The notes beneath the pieces are model-generated. The model did not search any database. It saw only the letters and a list, made by a program, of their open reading frames with translations, and had not been told where the DNA came from. This document shows positions 37,487 to 47,964 of a stretch of DNA of 64,000 nt, in pieces. The stretch covers positions 10,602,001 to 10,666,000 of the forward strand of contig OX424564.1 in NCBI GenBank assembly GCA_949152475.1, written 5' to 3'. Numbering within the stretch: the first letter of the stretch is position 1; each line of letters starts with the position of its first letter. The position numbers were made by a program, and so were the translations under genes. The DNA is from Terebella lapidaria. Its lineage: Eukaryota; Annelida; Polychaeta; Terebellida; Terebellidae.

Positions 37487-38242
37487 GTGGATATTTCGTA
37501 CGGCAATTGCACGGACTTTTGCCTAGGACTTCACGGATCTGGTGAGTTCGGTGCGGACTACCAGCTACTTCGCCAGCACGGGCAAAGGTTGCTCGAACGG
37601 ACTTTACCCGGACTACAAGTCCTCCCCGGAATTAACCCGGATTTCGCCGAACTCTACCAGGACGACAACACACGTCGTCTTCCCGCCGGACTCGGACCGC
37701 ATCAGTCATACTGGATGGAACAAATCACCCAGGCTGCAACGGACGCGGACCCTCTATTACTAGCGGAAGATGCCGAGCATCACCTCCCGTCGTTGGCACT
37801 GGCCAGCGCGGACGACCTGGCGCTCCAACATCTGCGAGCTATCCGCCGCGGATACGTACTCGCCATGGACGCACACATCCGCCAGGCGGAGTATAACGCC
37901 ATGTCCCTAGGATTCGGGATGGGATCGCTACACGAGCGACAGACCCCGACAGCCCCGCACCCTCTCCTGGAGGAGAATCGACGACTCCGGGAGGAACTTC
38001 GTACTGCGGAGCAAAATAATTCGAACTTACGAGAAGAGGTACGGGAGCTTAGAGCCCGCCTCTCTAATACTTCGTCCTCGTCTTCGTCGCCGGAACCTCA
38101 GGGAATCCCTGACGAACTTTGGACGACGATTGTGGCGGTTCTACCGCACTTGCCGGCCGATGACCAAAGGCGGCTGATGCAACAGGCATCGCCAGCCGCC
38201 CGGCCTCCCGCGTCACGGAGACGCGACCGTCAGTCGGACTAA
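37487..38242 (+). CDS. Third ORF of LTR element 1, unknown function
   Basis: A 251-residue open frame lies in the place where some LTR elements carry env or an accessory gene. Its GC-rich codon use matches gag and pol. The mapped start is GTG and the first in-frame ATG comes about 75 codons in, so the true start may come from splicing. Residues about 165-200 (ENRRLREELRTAEQ, LREEVRELRARL) form a leucine/glutamate/arginine heptad pattern, a strong coiled-coil candidate. A serine run, an acidic-helical stretch and a basic tail (RRRDRQSD) follow. There is no signal peptide or membrane segment, so it is not envelope-like. I do not recognise the family. Confidence 0.6.
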   Translation: MDISYGNCTDFCLGLHGSGEFGADYQLLRQHGQRLLERTLPGLQVLPGINPDFAELYQDDNTRRLPAGLGPHQSYWMEQITQAATDADPLLLAEDAEHHLPSLALASADDLALQHLRAIRRGYVLAMDAHIRQAEYNAMSLGFGMGSLHERQTPTAPHPLLEENRRLREELRTAEQNNSNLREEVRELRARLSNTSSSSSSPEPQGIPDELWTTIVAVLPHLPADDQRRLMQQASPAARPPASRRRDRQSD

Positions 38243-38718
38243 ATTTCGGACCCCAGGGCACAGCACCAGGATAGCTGTGTCCTGTACATATCGTACTAAT
38301 CATACCATATATATATATGTGTGTAATTCGAACCAATTAATCCTGGTCATTCTCAGGTGTTTCGGACTTTAAAGTGTTTCCGTTCCGCTAGGGAGCGTCG
38401 AGGAGTATTTTCACATTCCAATAATATCTATGTATATATATTTGTGATTCTTTTAACTGTGATTTATGTGTTGATTTATGTGTTTCATCGTCACTGTCGT
38501 TGTTTTAAATGTATTTGTCAAATGTGTTCATATCATCTTAGTGACTGTGGACTGACCGACCAATGACTTTATTTTGACAGTTAGAATTTTTATTGTATCC
38601 ATTGCTTTATCATTGTCTCGCGCGGTGAATGTGTTTCCCTTTAGGACTTCTAGCTTATCATGTTTAGATTTTTGGACAGTTAGGTTTCGGGGAGGGTAAA
38701 TTCCCAGGGGGTAATTTG

Positions 38719-38732
38719 ACGAAGGGGTGTTT
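38719..38732 (+). promoter_or_regulatory. Polypurine tract of element 1
   Basis: ACGAAGGGGTGT lies immediately before the 3' LTR, the place where plus-strand DNA synthesis is primed. It is not purely purine. The ten bases GAAGGGGTGT also occur at 34551, 34605 and 34656. Confidence 0.65.
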
Positions 38733-39353
38733 TGTAGAATATTTATGACTGTTATGGCCCGAAACCCGCCCCTGACACATTCTCCCACTCGACATACACG
38801 GCACAGATTCATCACATGACTTCATACTTACTTACCTTACGTCACCGGGCATGCACCGTCCTCGCACCACATCTACATGTAAACAACACTGCTCACGTTA
38901 ACACTTCCTACAATCCCACCAATCACCACATTCCCAGACACATGACTCCGCCCACACAGACATGACATCACTTTCCCGCCATTTCACATGAACACCTGCC
39001 ACATTACGCGGGAAAACCCACACACATCATGGACTTAGCCCCGCGCTTTCCCACGGACATTGTAGTAGTTGAGAAATCTGTTGAAGAGAGAAGTTGTATT
39101 GAGAGGTACTAAGCCAAAAGATTGTGATTAGAGGATATCAAATTTATACAGGACTATTAATACTTCGGACTATTGTGGGGATTACGATTGAATGTGAGAG
39201 TGATCGTACATCGGACTTAATCATCCCAATAAACATCGGATATTGTTGCAATTGACGTCGGACTTCCTGTTGGTGTGTTCACGCACAACATACATCGTAC
39301 TATTCGATCAGTGGGCGTAATAGCCGCCCGAAGAACTCCGCTATTCCGTCACA
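38733..39353 (+). repeat. 3' LTR of element 1
   Basis: It matches the 5' LTR over its full 621 bp with about two differences. It is followed by CAGA (39354-39357), repeating the base run before the 5' LTR. Confidence 0.96.
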
Positions 39354-40139
39354 CAGAGTTATCATGTCCTTTGATACAATGTTATACAGATATTTCATCC
39401 AGATAATCATGTAACTTACTTTTGTTCCAGGAAAGTTGGAGAGCGGCCTCCCCAGCATCCGAAAGAATTCTTGATCTTTTGCAACATGTGTGGAATGCAA
39501 GTGCCAAACAGACCTCATCATTGTGAACAAGTTGGAAACATGCATCGAAGATGAGCAAGTATGTGTATAGCATATTTGATGATGGTATCGTTTATTCTAT
39601 TCACTCAAAATGAATCCTCAATTATTTTTCTTTTCCGGGCATGTACATGTTATAAATATATTTTTCCGATAACATGTGAACTAGTGCATGTATTAAGATA
39701 AGAGCAAAATGTGTTGGTTTAGTGCAATGTTGCACATGTAGAAAATATATTAATAATTTCAGTCTATAAGGATTTCATATGTTTCGTATAAACATCGTCA
39801 TCCCTAATTTTACAGAAGTGCAATTGTGGCTACTTTCGGATATGATTACCAACTGTCTCTAATATATTACTGTTGTTGATGACAAAATTGGTTTTGCATA
39901 TTCCTAGTCTCGCTACCTTGAAGCAACATTTCTGCAACAGTGGCAAGACGAGCAGCAGTCCATGATCACACAACTGAAGGAGCGAGATGAACCACTGCAC
40001 ATCGCAGGAGATGGCCGAAACGACTCCCCTGGTTACGCGGTGAAATACGGCTCTCACACTGTGATGGGGTGCAGCGTCAACAATGTGTTGGATTTCCAGC
40101 TTGTTTAGGTGTAATATCTTACAGTAGTATATTTCTGGT

Positions 40140-41010
40140 GCAATAATACATACACTGTCTTATTAAGGCATTTCAACAGAGATGCCTTTATGTTTTTGTC
40201 AAATTATTAGTATTTTTTTTCCACATTTTAGTTTCCGCACGATAACTTCAGTTTGCCTCGATGTATCTTCGCCGAATTTTCACCGCTGATCAGAAATGTT
40301 GTGTAGAAGAGAAGGAGCATTATTGTTTTTGAGCCGGGTCCATGGGGATGAAATATATGTTTCTGGTTTCCGCACGATAACTCAAAAAGTTCCATGCGGA
40401 ACTTTGCATGGAGGTTCATATATCACCAGGGAAGAAGCCTATTGATTTTAGGCCGATCCGTCAAACGACTTTTGACCTAGGGCTTGAAATAGTTTAAGCT
40501 GAGTCATCCTTGAGGCTCTCATACATATCTCGAAACGTACATTATTTTCGGAATCGTCATACATGTACTAGGCAAATATGTCTAAGGGGTTGTCAAAGAG
40601 CTTCATCGATATCTCGGAAACGGTGCCTCGTAGAGCGAAAAGGACGTTATTTTTTCATACTAATCCCCCTAGACAAACATGTCTTAAGGGTATAAGGGGA
40701 AATTTTTTGCCCGAGTCCACATTTTTCATTTTCGTCGATATCTCGGAAACGGTGCGTCGTAGAGTGAAACGGATGTTATTTTCGGACTCGTCTCCTCGAC
40801 AAACAATAAGTCAAACATGTCTTAATGGTATTAGAGATGACCTTTGACCTTGACCTGAATTTTTTTCGCTGAGTCGGAATTTTTTGATTTCATCGATATC
40901 ACGGAAACTGTGACCTAGAGCAAACCAGACATTAGTCACATAGTTTTTGGGGGTATCAAGTTTCATATTTTGTTTTTTTATGCTTCACCCTGAAATGCCT
41001 CCAAGGCCTT
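40140..41010. repeat. Repeat-rich intron segment
   Basis: This intron of the THAP transposase holds diverged repeats of about 150 bp with a core ATCGATATCTCGGAAACGGTG (near 40605, 40735 and, degraded, 40890), and TTTCCGCACGATAACT near 40229 and 40367. The right edge has a short palindrome, AAGGCCTTTAGGCCTT. It resembles interspersed repeats rather than coding sequence. Confidence 0.55.
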
Positions 41011-41322
41011 TAGGCCTTGACGTCTAGTTTTTGCATGAAATTTCTCTGTATATTTCATTTCTATTGGAAGAAACATTGATCACCATAAATCTCGAACACC
41101 ATTTCAGTGACTTGTGCATAAAGATTAGAAGATGTGTAATCTGAAATTTTTTTTTTCCAATTACAGAACAATGAAGTTCAAAACTCGGCAAGGTGCGAAC
41201 TGGAGGGTCTGAAGCGAGCGATGGACTGCCTGTCAGCAAACGACTTGGTGGTGGCAGAACTGATCACTGATCGCCACAAGACGATTGCGAAGTGGATGCG
41301 GGAAACCTATCCAGAAACATGA

Positions 41323-43667
41323 GAAACGAAGCACCGCAATGATGTCTGGCTTAGTCTTATCAATGTTATGATGGACACTGGACAAATGACATTTTGTAGA
41401 CTTGCACCTATGCTTCCATTCTTTTCTGATCCATTTGATTCAATGCTGGCTTTGTAGCTGTGTCTTCGATTGCAAAAAAAATTGGTTAATGTGTGCAAGA
41501 TAATCTGACATTCAACATACCAAACATTTACCTGCATTTACACAACTGGTTTGCTTTATCCATGGAATCACTAAGTGCGTTGTCATGTTGTCTTACTTGT
41601 GTCCTCCATTATTTACCATTGTCATTGTTTATTGCTCAGTGTTACATGATGTACTCAAATTGCTTTTAACTTTGTGATGCGTCGCAGACAAACATGTAGT
41701 CGGGTCTTCTCGACTGCAGCGTTCTCTGTGTTAGATCTTGTAAAATATCCTAGTTTACAAATGAACCAATCTTCAAGCATCCGTGGTTGGTCTGGTTCTG
41801 ATAAATGTGTGTCAATTAGTACATGAATTCACCTCAATTCAAATGCTGCTGTTCTGACTGGCTGCTAGTCTTGGTTCATATCCCACGCTTGTTTTTTTTA
41901 CCTGGGGAGTTAACTGTAACCAGGTTTTTTTAAAAATAGGGGTTATGCAAGACACATTTAAATTTTCGGAATGTAACCAATTTTGTTATAAATTGCTGTG
42001 CTGTCCAATCTTGTCTAATGTATATGGATTCCGAGATGGAATTTAAGATGTGTGTCTATTAGTACATGAATTCAGCTCATTTCAAATGCTGCTGTTCTGA
42101 CTGGCTGCTAGTCTTGGTTCATATCTCACGCTTGTTTTTTTTACCTGAGGAGTTAACACATTTAAATTTTCGGAATGTAACCAATTTTGTTATAAATTGC
42201 TGTGCTGTCCAATCTTGTCTAATGTATATGGATTCTGAGATGGAATTTAAGATTCAATATATACATAAATATGTTATGTGCCTGATGGTTATTATACCAA
42301 CACAGTACAATAGCACATCATTTATTTGTTATGATGTGTGTCTGTTTGTACATAATTTTAGCTATATTAAATGTTGAATATATTCTTACTATTACAGGCT
42401 GCTACTCCTGTTTCATATCTTACGCTTTTTTTTACCGGGGGGGGGGGGGAGGAGTGAATGTGGAGTTATATAACCAAATGTTCCTAATGTTACTTGTTTC
42501 ATTATAAATTGCTGTGCTTGTCCAATCTTGTATATAGACTTCTAGTCAGAATTGAAGTGTAAATGAATACATGAATATGTTGTGCCTTGGGGTGTCTGGA
42601 CAGTGATTACTAATTTACTAGTACATTGTGGTAGTAACCAGGCAACAGGGTCTTGTTACAGTGTTTGTGAAAAATATTAATGAACATCATGATACACTAA
42701 AGTTGTTTGTCATTATTGTCACTAAAAAACAAATCAGTTTTGAACCATCAAGAATTTTTGGAAATTGAATTCTTGAGAATTATCATTATCGACATAATTT
42801 TTGGAATATGTATTCAAACTTGCGATAAAGTAGATTTTAGTAGGCAGGGTGTTGGCCATTTATTACTATTTCGAGTAAACTTCGCTGTCATTTTACGATA
42901 TCCGAAATTTATTCGGATAGCAATCCAGATACATAAACATATATACAAACGAATCAAGGAACATGCTACCCTAGGTGGCACATAGCCGCATGGCTGTCTT
43001 CCTGTGTCACCTATTATAATCTGAAAGACCTTTTGATTTGGGAATTCAGTTCGCTCAATCACATGGATGAACTGGGGATAAGTACAGTATTATGAGTATA
43101 TCATTTGGAGTTTGGCACGCACAAAGTCAAAGCCAAGGAATTTTGATCAGATCACCAAACGCGCTAAACAATGTGATACTGGATTCCTCGGCACCAAACT
43201 CACATTGAATATACCGGTAGATGTTTTTGCAATGAATGGGTTGATTGATGTCTGGGAAATGGAACGTGTATCTGCAACACGAGCAAATGTCTCGGCATGG
43301 GCAGGGATCTGACTGCTAATCTCAACTTGCAGAATATACGTGCGCGCGCGTTTAACAAAGGAAAATCAATGGATTCAGCCCCTTCTTGAGATTTTCCAAT
43401 GATTTCATAACTCTGGCTAATTGCATGTGTCTAATTTGTCAGTTGTTAAAACATAATTACGACTGCTTGGAATTCGGGGTCAATTCGTGCATGGCACGTC
43501 TCCTCACTTCCTGTTTTGTTTGTACGAGTTTGTGTCATCAAGATGGCGGCGCCCATGGTACATGTGCTCGCATTGAACAACGATATAAAATGTTCGATTT
43601 ATTGATTATTCGTGGTCACAATCAGTCGAGACTTGGTAGATGTTGATATCAGGTTATATACTGCATA
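41323..43667. other. 3' arm of the Kolobok element, no recognised gene
   Basis: This is sequence after the transposase. It includes three head-to-tail copies of a roughly 240 bp unit starting ATGTGTGTC (41805, 42048, 42334). The first two are very alike and the third is degraded, with a G-run near 42440. Open frames are short and share the repeat. A THAP-transposase remainder beyond TGA 41320 is hinted at by HRNDVWLSL coded just after it, in the place of the usual DVWH motif. Confidence 0.6.
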
Positions 43668-43702
43668 TTTATTGCAAAAAAAACGCAGGGTAAACCGTAC
43701 CT
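43668..43702 (-). repeat. Kolobok element right terminal inverted repeat
   Basis: It pairs with 26229-26262 and ends at CCT, followed by the right-hand TTAA (43703-43706), where copy B of the segmental duplication resumes. Confidence 0.9.
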
Positions 43703-44870
43703 TTAATAAAAACTAAATGAATTTATTGTTAATTGCGTTTCGGTGATGAGTGAAAGCGTGTTCGTGATTGAATGTATCTGCATGACGATTTTTGCTGATT
43801 TCCTATAATTATTGATGTTGAAGAGTATTGACGGTACAAGTTTTGACCGGTACACATCTTGCACTTGAGCTGGTCCACATATTGCGTTTGAAGCGGTATG
43901 TACCGGCATATCTCAGGTTTCGTTAAGTCTTTTGCTCCTTTCCTCTTAAGTTGTTTTTTCACACAACCTTTTAGAAGTACAATATTGTTTACGGTGTCAA
44001 GGTATTGCCATCAGGTACTATAAATCACATAAAAAAGCGTAGGACAAGGCCATACAGAATGTCTGCGTTCGCCAAACATAACCAACACAGCAGCAACATG
44101 GATTACAACATCTGGTGCCACCGTGCCTTGCATTAGGCAAGATTATATGTCATGTGACTATGATATGCTGTAAACGTCACACACAAATAATCGCTCATCA
44201 TCAGGACCTGGATTCGGGGCTGACCTTGACACACAGGCGTCATTCATATTGCCACACAATTCTACTCACATCATGAATCGTTTCCGAAAATACTCAATTA
44301 AATTTTTTTTTTATTTTGATTTTACAGTGTTCTGCAGTATACAGCTCGTTGCTTGACATTAGTATAAAATGTGTTGATAAAAACAGTCAAACGACACGAT
44401 GCGAAAAACAGGTATGTGTTCGCGAAACATGGAATGACAACGACCGACTTAAATACTGCAATCAGCATACGAGCTACGTGTTTAGCGTTCAAAGTGCTTC
44501 ATTTTACCGTCTCTTCCTTGACCTCTGACAACTTTCTAGTCGCTATGATCCCACAAAACCCCGTTGTCAGGGTTATGTTCAATTTGTGTGTTGCACAGTG
44601 GGAGTACGAGAGAAAACTGTGGGTCAACTGAACGAAACTCATTATAGGCAGTCGAGTCAGATGATTTATTAAATGACACAAAGTGTTTTGGGAGATGTAT
44701 TGATACCTATCTGCGTAGAAATATACCAAGGATTTACTTGTAGTATAACATTATTTCAAATTGCATAGAAGGGCATTTCCTCTCGGAGATAACTCAATGT
44801 CATAAGAACAAAAAACGATTTTGAGACAACCATGCTGCAAGCAATGAGCATACATGTATTCACTATCGAA
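43703..44870. repeat. Segmental duplication, copy B, right part
   Basis: It matches copy A from about 3055 to 4862 apart from the MITE at 3458-4173, which is absent here. Identity is visibly lower than in the left part of the duplication. Homology stops after ATGTATTCACTATCGA. Confidence 0.9.
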
Positions 44871-46878
44871 TCATTCTTATAAAGTTAAGCTCTGGGGCCG
44901 GTTTCACAAACAAACTTAAGTTTGAGAAATATTTTAATACTTAAGATTCCAGAAACATCTTAGCTGAGAATTCAACTAAGCTCAGTTTCACGTAAAATCT
45001 TAGCAAATTCCCAGCTAAGCATTAAAACGTAAGTTCGAATACATCCAAAAACCTTGGTTTATGCTCTTATTTCGCTGTATATTTCATTCACGCAGCATTT
45101 TTGACATTAGAGCGTTGGGGGCGAAGCCCCCAACCCTCTACATGTCTATGTGCTGACTTTTTCATGGAGGTTTCATGCCAAACTATCGACGCCCGTTTTG
45201 GCAGGTAAACGTTTAGACACCTACTCCAAATGAGGATTTTCTTCCGTCTTTGACATGGAATCTGTCGAATTGATGGCAAACTTTGAATATTCCACAGATG
45301 TATAATGCATAAATCGATGTGTTAGGATTGAGAAAATAACGTGAAATCCTCAAATTATCCAAAAACGTCCAAAATGGCGGAGCCAATGGAAATTGACGTT
45401 CCCAGAATGCAAAGCAAATTTTACCGCAATGACGCGTATTTTGGAACAGACAATTTTCTGTGCAGCAATACGTGCATGCATATATGGGCATACATCATCT
45501 TGCGTGTGACATTCTCTGGCGTTATGATGTAGTAAACACGATGATTCGTCTGCGACGCCACGGCTAAATTTACCGTAATTTGACGTATTGTATCACATGA
45601 CAATTAAGGTGTTCCATGCGGGGATGCGAATTTTTATTCTAAACTGACCTTTCAATTCGCCCAGTAGGCATATGTATCATGATATCAGATGCAGATATTT
45701 CTCATGGTTTCCAATATATATATATATATATATATTTTTTTTAAATGGAACACCATTTTAGTAGGCGTAGATCTATCTGTTACATTGAGTTCAAAATAAA
45801 TGTTTACTTATTAGGAATATGAATGAAGTAGGCCTAAGTTTTTCATCATAATATACTGTCGTGGTGCTGATGATGTGCTGGAGCTCTAATGTCGTCCCCC
45901 GCAGTTAGCTGCATTTTCTTGTTGTATAATATTGACAATAAATATTCCTATTTTGGGTGATATTTTACACTGTCCAATTGATTTTGACTTGAAATAACAC
46001 TCCTTTCAAATTCGAAACGATGGAATAGACGTGGAATCAATACCCAGTATTAAGTATTCCGAGCAAACAAAACAGGGTCCGTTATCCAATCTCATAGTCC
46101 GGGGACAGAAAGTCATATCAGGCATACGAAGTGAGAGAAAACTAAAATGACAGGGAAACTCATGAACCCCCGTAAATAGTCCCCCTAGTCTGGGATCCAC
46201 ATCTCAAAATTCGGAATCACATGACATGGAGAGGGACACATTTTCTGATGTTTGATTTGTGTTCTACAATATCTTGGGCTATAGAAAACTGATGTTGGTC
46301 TTTCCAGAGTCATTGCAAAAAAACAATTACGGACATATTCACAGTGGTACTGTGTGAATTTTTCATAAAAATCGCAAAATATCACATTTGCCAATGCAAC
46401 TGCTCATAGCACATTTCTGATGGCACTGAATCGTTTTTCGTACTGAGGAATTACCCACACTAATTGAACTTCATCACCAATTTTACAGCCAGACATTTTC
46501 TTCTCCATAATATTTTATACTCGGCCCGTTAGACTTCGAGCTTCACCACCAAATGTCTGATATATGTCATTGTTATGAAGAGATTCTGAGTACAAATACA
46601 TTTCATTCATATCCAAATTAGCATCCATCACTGTGGTTTATGCACTGAAAATCTGGTGAAAAAAATATTGAAAAAAGGAATAACTGACACTTGTTCACCA
46701 AGCAGAACCCCATAGTTTTGGTAGCACGAACCGAATATCCCAAAAATGACAAAATTCTCAAATATGTGTATTCCTATATTTAATACATGTAACTGATGAA
46801 TGCAAATCAATCACAATTACAACAGTGTTCTCATTTTTCTGGCAACACAAGGAGAGAATGTTCATGGTGTTTCTCAGT
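44871..46878. other. Non-coding stretch with an interspersed repeat
   Basis: At 44893-45030 a GGGCCGGTTTCACAAACA block with ACTTAAG, CTTAGCTGAG and AGCTAAG words looks like one of the short interspersed repeats common in marine invertebrates. A hairpin GGGGGCGAAGCCCCC lies at 45117-45131 and a (TA)n run near 45714-45735. No gene is recognised. Confidence 0.5.
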
Positions 46879-47964
46879 TCAGAATGACAGGTCATCATTT
46901 TCATCATCGTTTAACATCACCTCGATTCTCCCACATTTGTGTGGGTCACCATTACAAAGGCATGCTACAACACACTTCACGTTAGCTCGCATGCATAAGC
47001 ACCCTTTGAGACACTTGCTCTTCTTGCAGTTACAGTATTTCTCTTTGAACTCATTGGGCTTCGCATCCTTTGTCATCATCACCGTCACGAGCTTGTTATT
47101 CACAATCTGTCTGCCGAAATCTGTGGCACTAGGGTACGACGGTGTAGACAGATGCGCTTGCTTTGATACAATCATTTGGTGTAAGCTTCGGAGAACATGC
47201 AGGCGGAAGGCGTCCTCTGTGGGAGGTAAGCATCGCAAATCTCCTTTTGTGTTTGCAAACAGATGAGCACGCAAGGCGTCCAGGGATCCCCTGAAGTCAC
47301 TTCTGTTATACAATGACATGAAGTAGTTTCTGGCAGCAGCAATTATCGTGTCTGTTACGTCTGAATTTTCACCGGGCTCTCCGAAATTTGCAAGCGGCAA
47401 GAGTTCCTGAACATTTTGAGTGGCCAGTTTGTAAGCCCGTCTCTTCCCTTTCCGGTATGGATAACTCACTGTGTCACAACCTGTCATGATATATGCACTC
47501 AGAAGAACAGATGTCACATGTCTGACATCAGTGTCATACTTTCCTGCAAGGGACGAGGCGAACTGATGAGTGGGTAAGTACTTGTCGATCTTGAAGACCC
47601 AGAGTTCATCCAAGCCAGGCATCCGTACACTGTAGTATATACACATCATGATGACATCAGTGTCGGTAGCCATAATGACAACACGCTTGGCACCTGCATA
47701 TTCTACACTGTGGGCAATATGTGCAAAAATCCTCGTGTCTGCCTCCTCATGTTTCTCACAGGAGAGTTCTGGAAGCTCCCTCACCGACTCCCTGTTCAAG
47801 AGGACTGTGTAGCCTGGAGAACGAAACATACCACCCAGAATGAAAGTGCATCCCTCAGGCAGTGATTCACGGTGCTCTACCCATGACTCCAGAGCCAGCT
47901 CCCCAACTCCGTGGGAAGGCGCTTCTCCCGCAGCGGACGTAAATCCCAACCTCAGTCTGGCCAT
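46879..47964 (-). CDS. FEN/XPG-like nuclease fold protein with CXC tail, probably 5'-incomplete
   Basis: The frame reads about 361 residues from the first in-frame ATG (47964) and stays open further upstream into GC-rich retroelement-like sequence, so the true 5' end is uncertain. Three motifs follow the order of 5'-nuclease (FEN1/XPG) active sites: HEEADTRIFAHI (about residue 83), ATDTDVIMM (about 107) and MTGCDTVSYPYRKGKRRA (about 170), where the last resembles the helix-hairpin region. The C terminus (about 305-345) is a cysteine array, YCNCKKSKCLKGCLCMRANV then KCVVACLC, a tesmin/TSO1-type CXC domain that binds DNA in known proteins. Uncharacterised invertebrate proteins share this layout as far as I recall. 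Function is inferred, not shown; it may be a mobile-element cargo gene or a host gene. Confidence 0.68.
   Translation of the reverse strand: MARLRLGFTSAAGEAPSHGVGELALESWVEHRESLPEGCTFILGGMFRSPGYTVLLNRESVRELPELSCEKHEEADTRIFAHIAHSVEYAGAKRVVIMATDTDVIMMCIYYSVRMPGLDELWVFKIDKYLPTHQFASSLAGKYDTDVRHVTSVLLSAYIMTGCDTVSYPYRKGKRRAYKLATQNVQELLPLANFGEPGENSDVTDTIIAAARNYFMSLYNRSDFRGSLDALRAHLFANTKGDLRCLPPTEDAFRLHVLRSLHQMIVSKQAHLSTPSYPSATDFGRQIVNNKLVTVMMTKDAKPNEFKEKYCNCKKSKCLKGCLCMRANVKCVVACLCNGDPHKCGRIEVMLNDDENDDLSF

Larger units (their letters stand above)
31228..39353 (+). mobile_element. Ty3/gypsy LTR retrotransposon 1 (young, incomplete)
   Basis: An 8.1 kb element has 621 bp LTRs (31228-31848, 38733-39353) beginning TGTAGAA and ending GTCACA, flanked by CAGA on both sides. 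The LTRs differ at about two positions, so insertion was very recent. Parts seen from left to right are a primer binding site, gag, an integrase region, a third ORF and a polypurine tract. No protease, reverse transcriptase or RNase H part is seen, so it is non-autonomous. It lies in an intron of the Kolobok transposase in the same orientation. It is much more GC-rich than its surroundings. Its integrase is closely related to that of element 2 (48287-55681). Confidence 0.95.
27995..41322 (+). pseudogene. THAP-domain Kolobok-type transposase, multi-exon, decayed
   Basis: Exon 1 (27995-28211, ATG start) encodes a C2CH THAP zinc finger: C-x4-C near the start, FPFTN, RWLRFVR and CSEHF followed by FQPNDF. 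THAP fingers bind DNA, here presumably the element's own ends. Clean GT-AG exons in matching phase follow: 29671-29775 (ending the domain with KLLRLKQGVFPTVQP), 29912-30000, 30210-30339, from 30537, 30995-31176 (very acidic) and perhaps 39431-39558. The exon at 39908-40108 has GDGRNDSPGYAVKYG (first catalytic D) and the one from 41167 has ITDRHKTIAKW (second D). An in-frame TAG closes the 39908 exon and TGA follows at 41320. The region expected between the FCNMCG piece and GDGR is not found. Introns hold several insertions, including the LTR element. Superfamily call from motifs and TTAA; a P-element relative is less likely. Confidence 0.82.
26229..43702 (+). mobile_element. Kolobok-type DNA transposon, 17.5 kb with nested insertions
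   Basis: The ends are inverted repeats of about 35 bp: AGATGGGGTTTACCCTGCGG on the left, and AGGTACGGTTTACCCTGCGT reading inward from the right. Both sides are flanked by TTAA (26225-26228, 43703-43706). Copy A of the segmental duplication has the unoccupied site (CTCAATATACAAAAAACTAA). TTAA target, a THAP domain at the 5' end of the transposase and the GDGR and TDRH motifs fit the Kolobok superfamily. Without the nested LTR element it is about 9.3 kb. Nested inside are a hAT MITE, a foldback repeat, a small TIR element and the 8.1 kb LTR retrotransposon. The transposase is decayed, so this copy is not expected to be active. Confidence 0.88.

Noticed and set aside
37487-38242. Envelope gene of LTR element 1
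   Set aside because: No signal peptide, no membrane segment and no glycoprotein-like cysteine pattern; only the position fits.
27995-41322. A P-element transposase or a host THAP gene
   Set aside because: P elements make 8 bp duplications and have a different core. The gene lies between inverted ends with TTAA and carries GDGR and TDRH motifs, which fits Kolobok-type elements better than a host gene.
26229-43702. A Polinton/Maverick-like giant element
   Set aside because: Size and inverted ends invited this, but the target duplication is TTAA rather than 6 bp, no polymerase, ATPase or capsid genes are visible, and the coding content is a THAP transposase.
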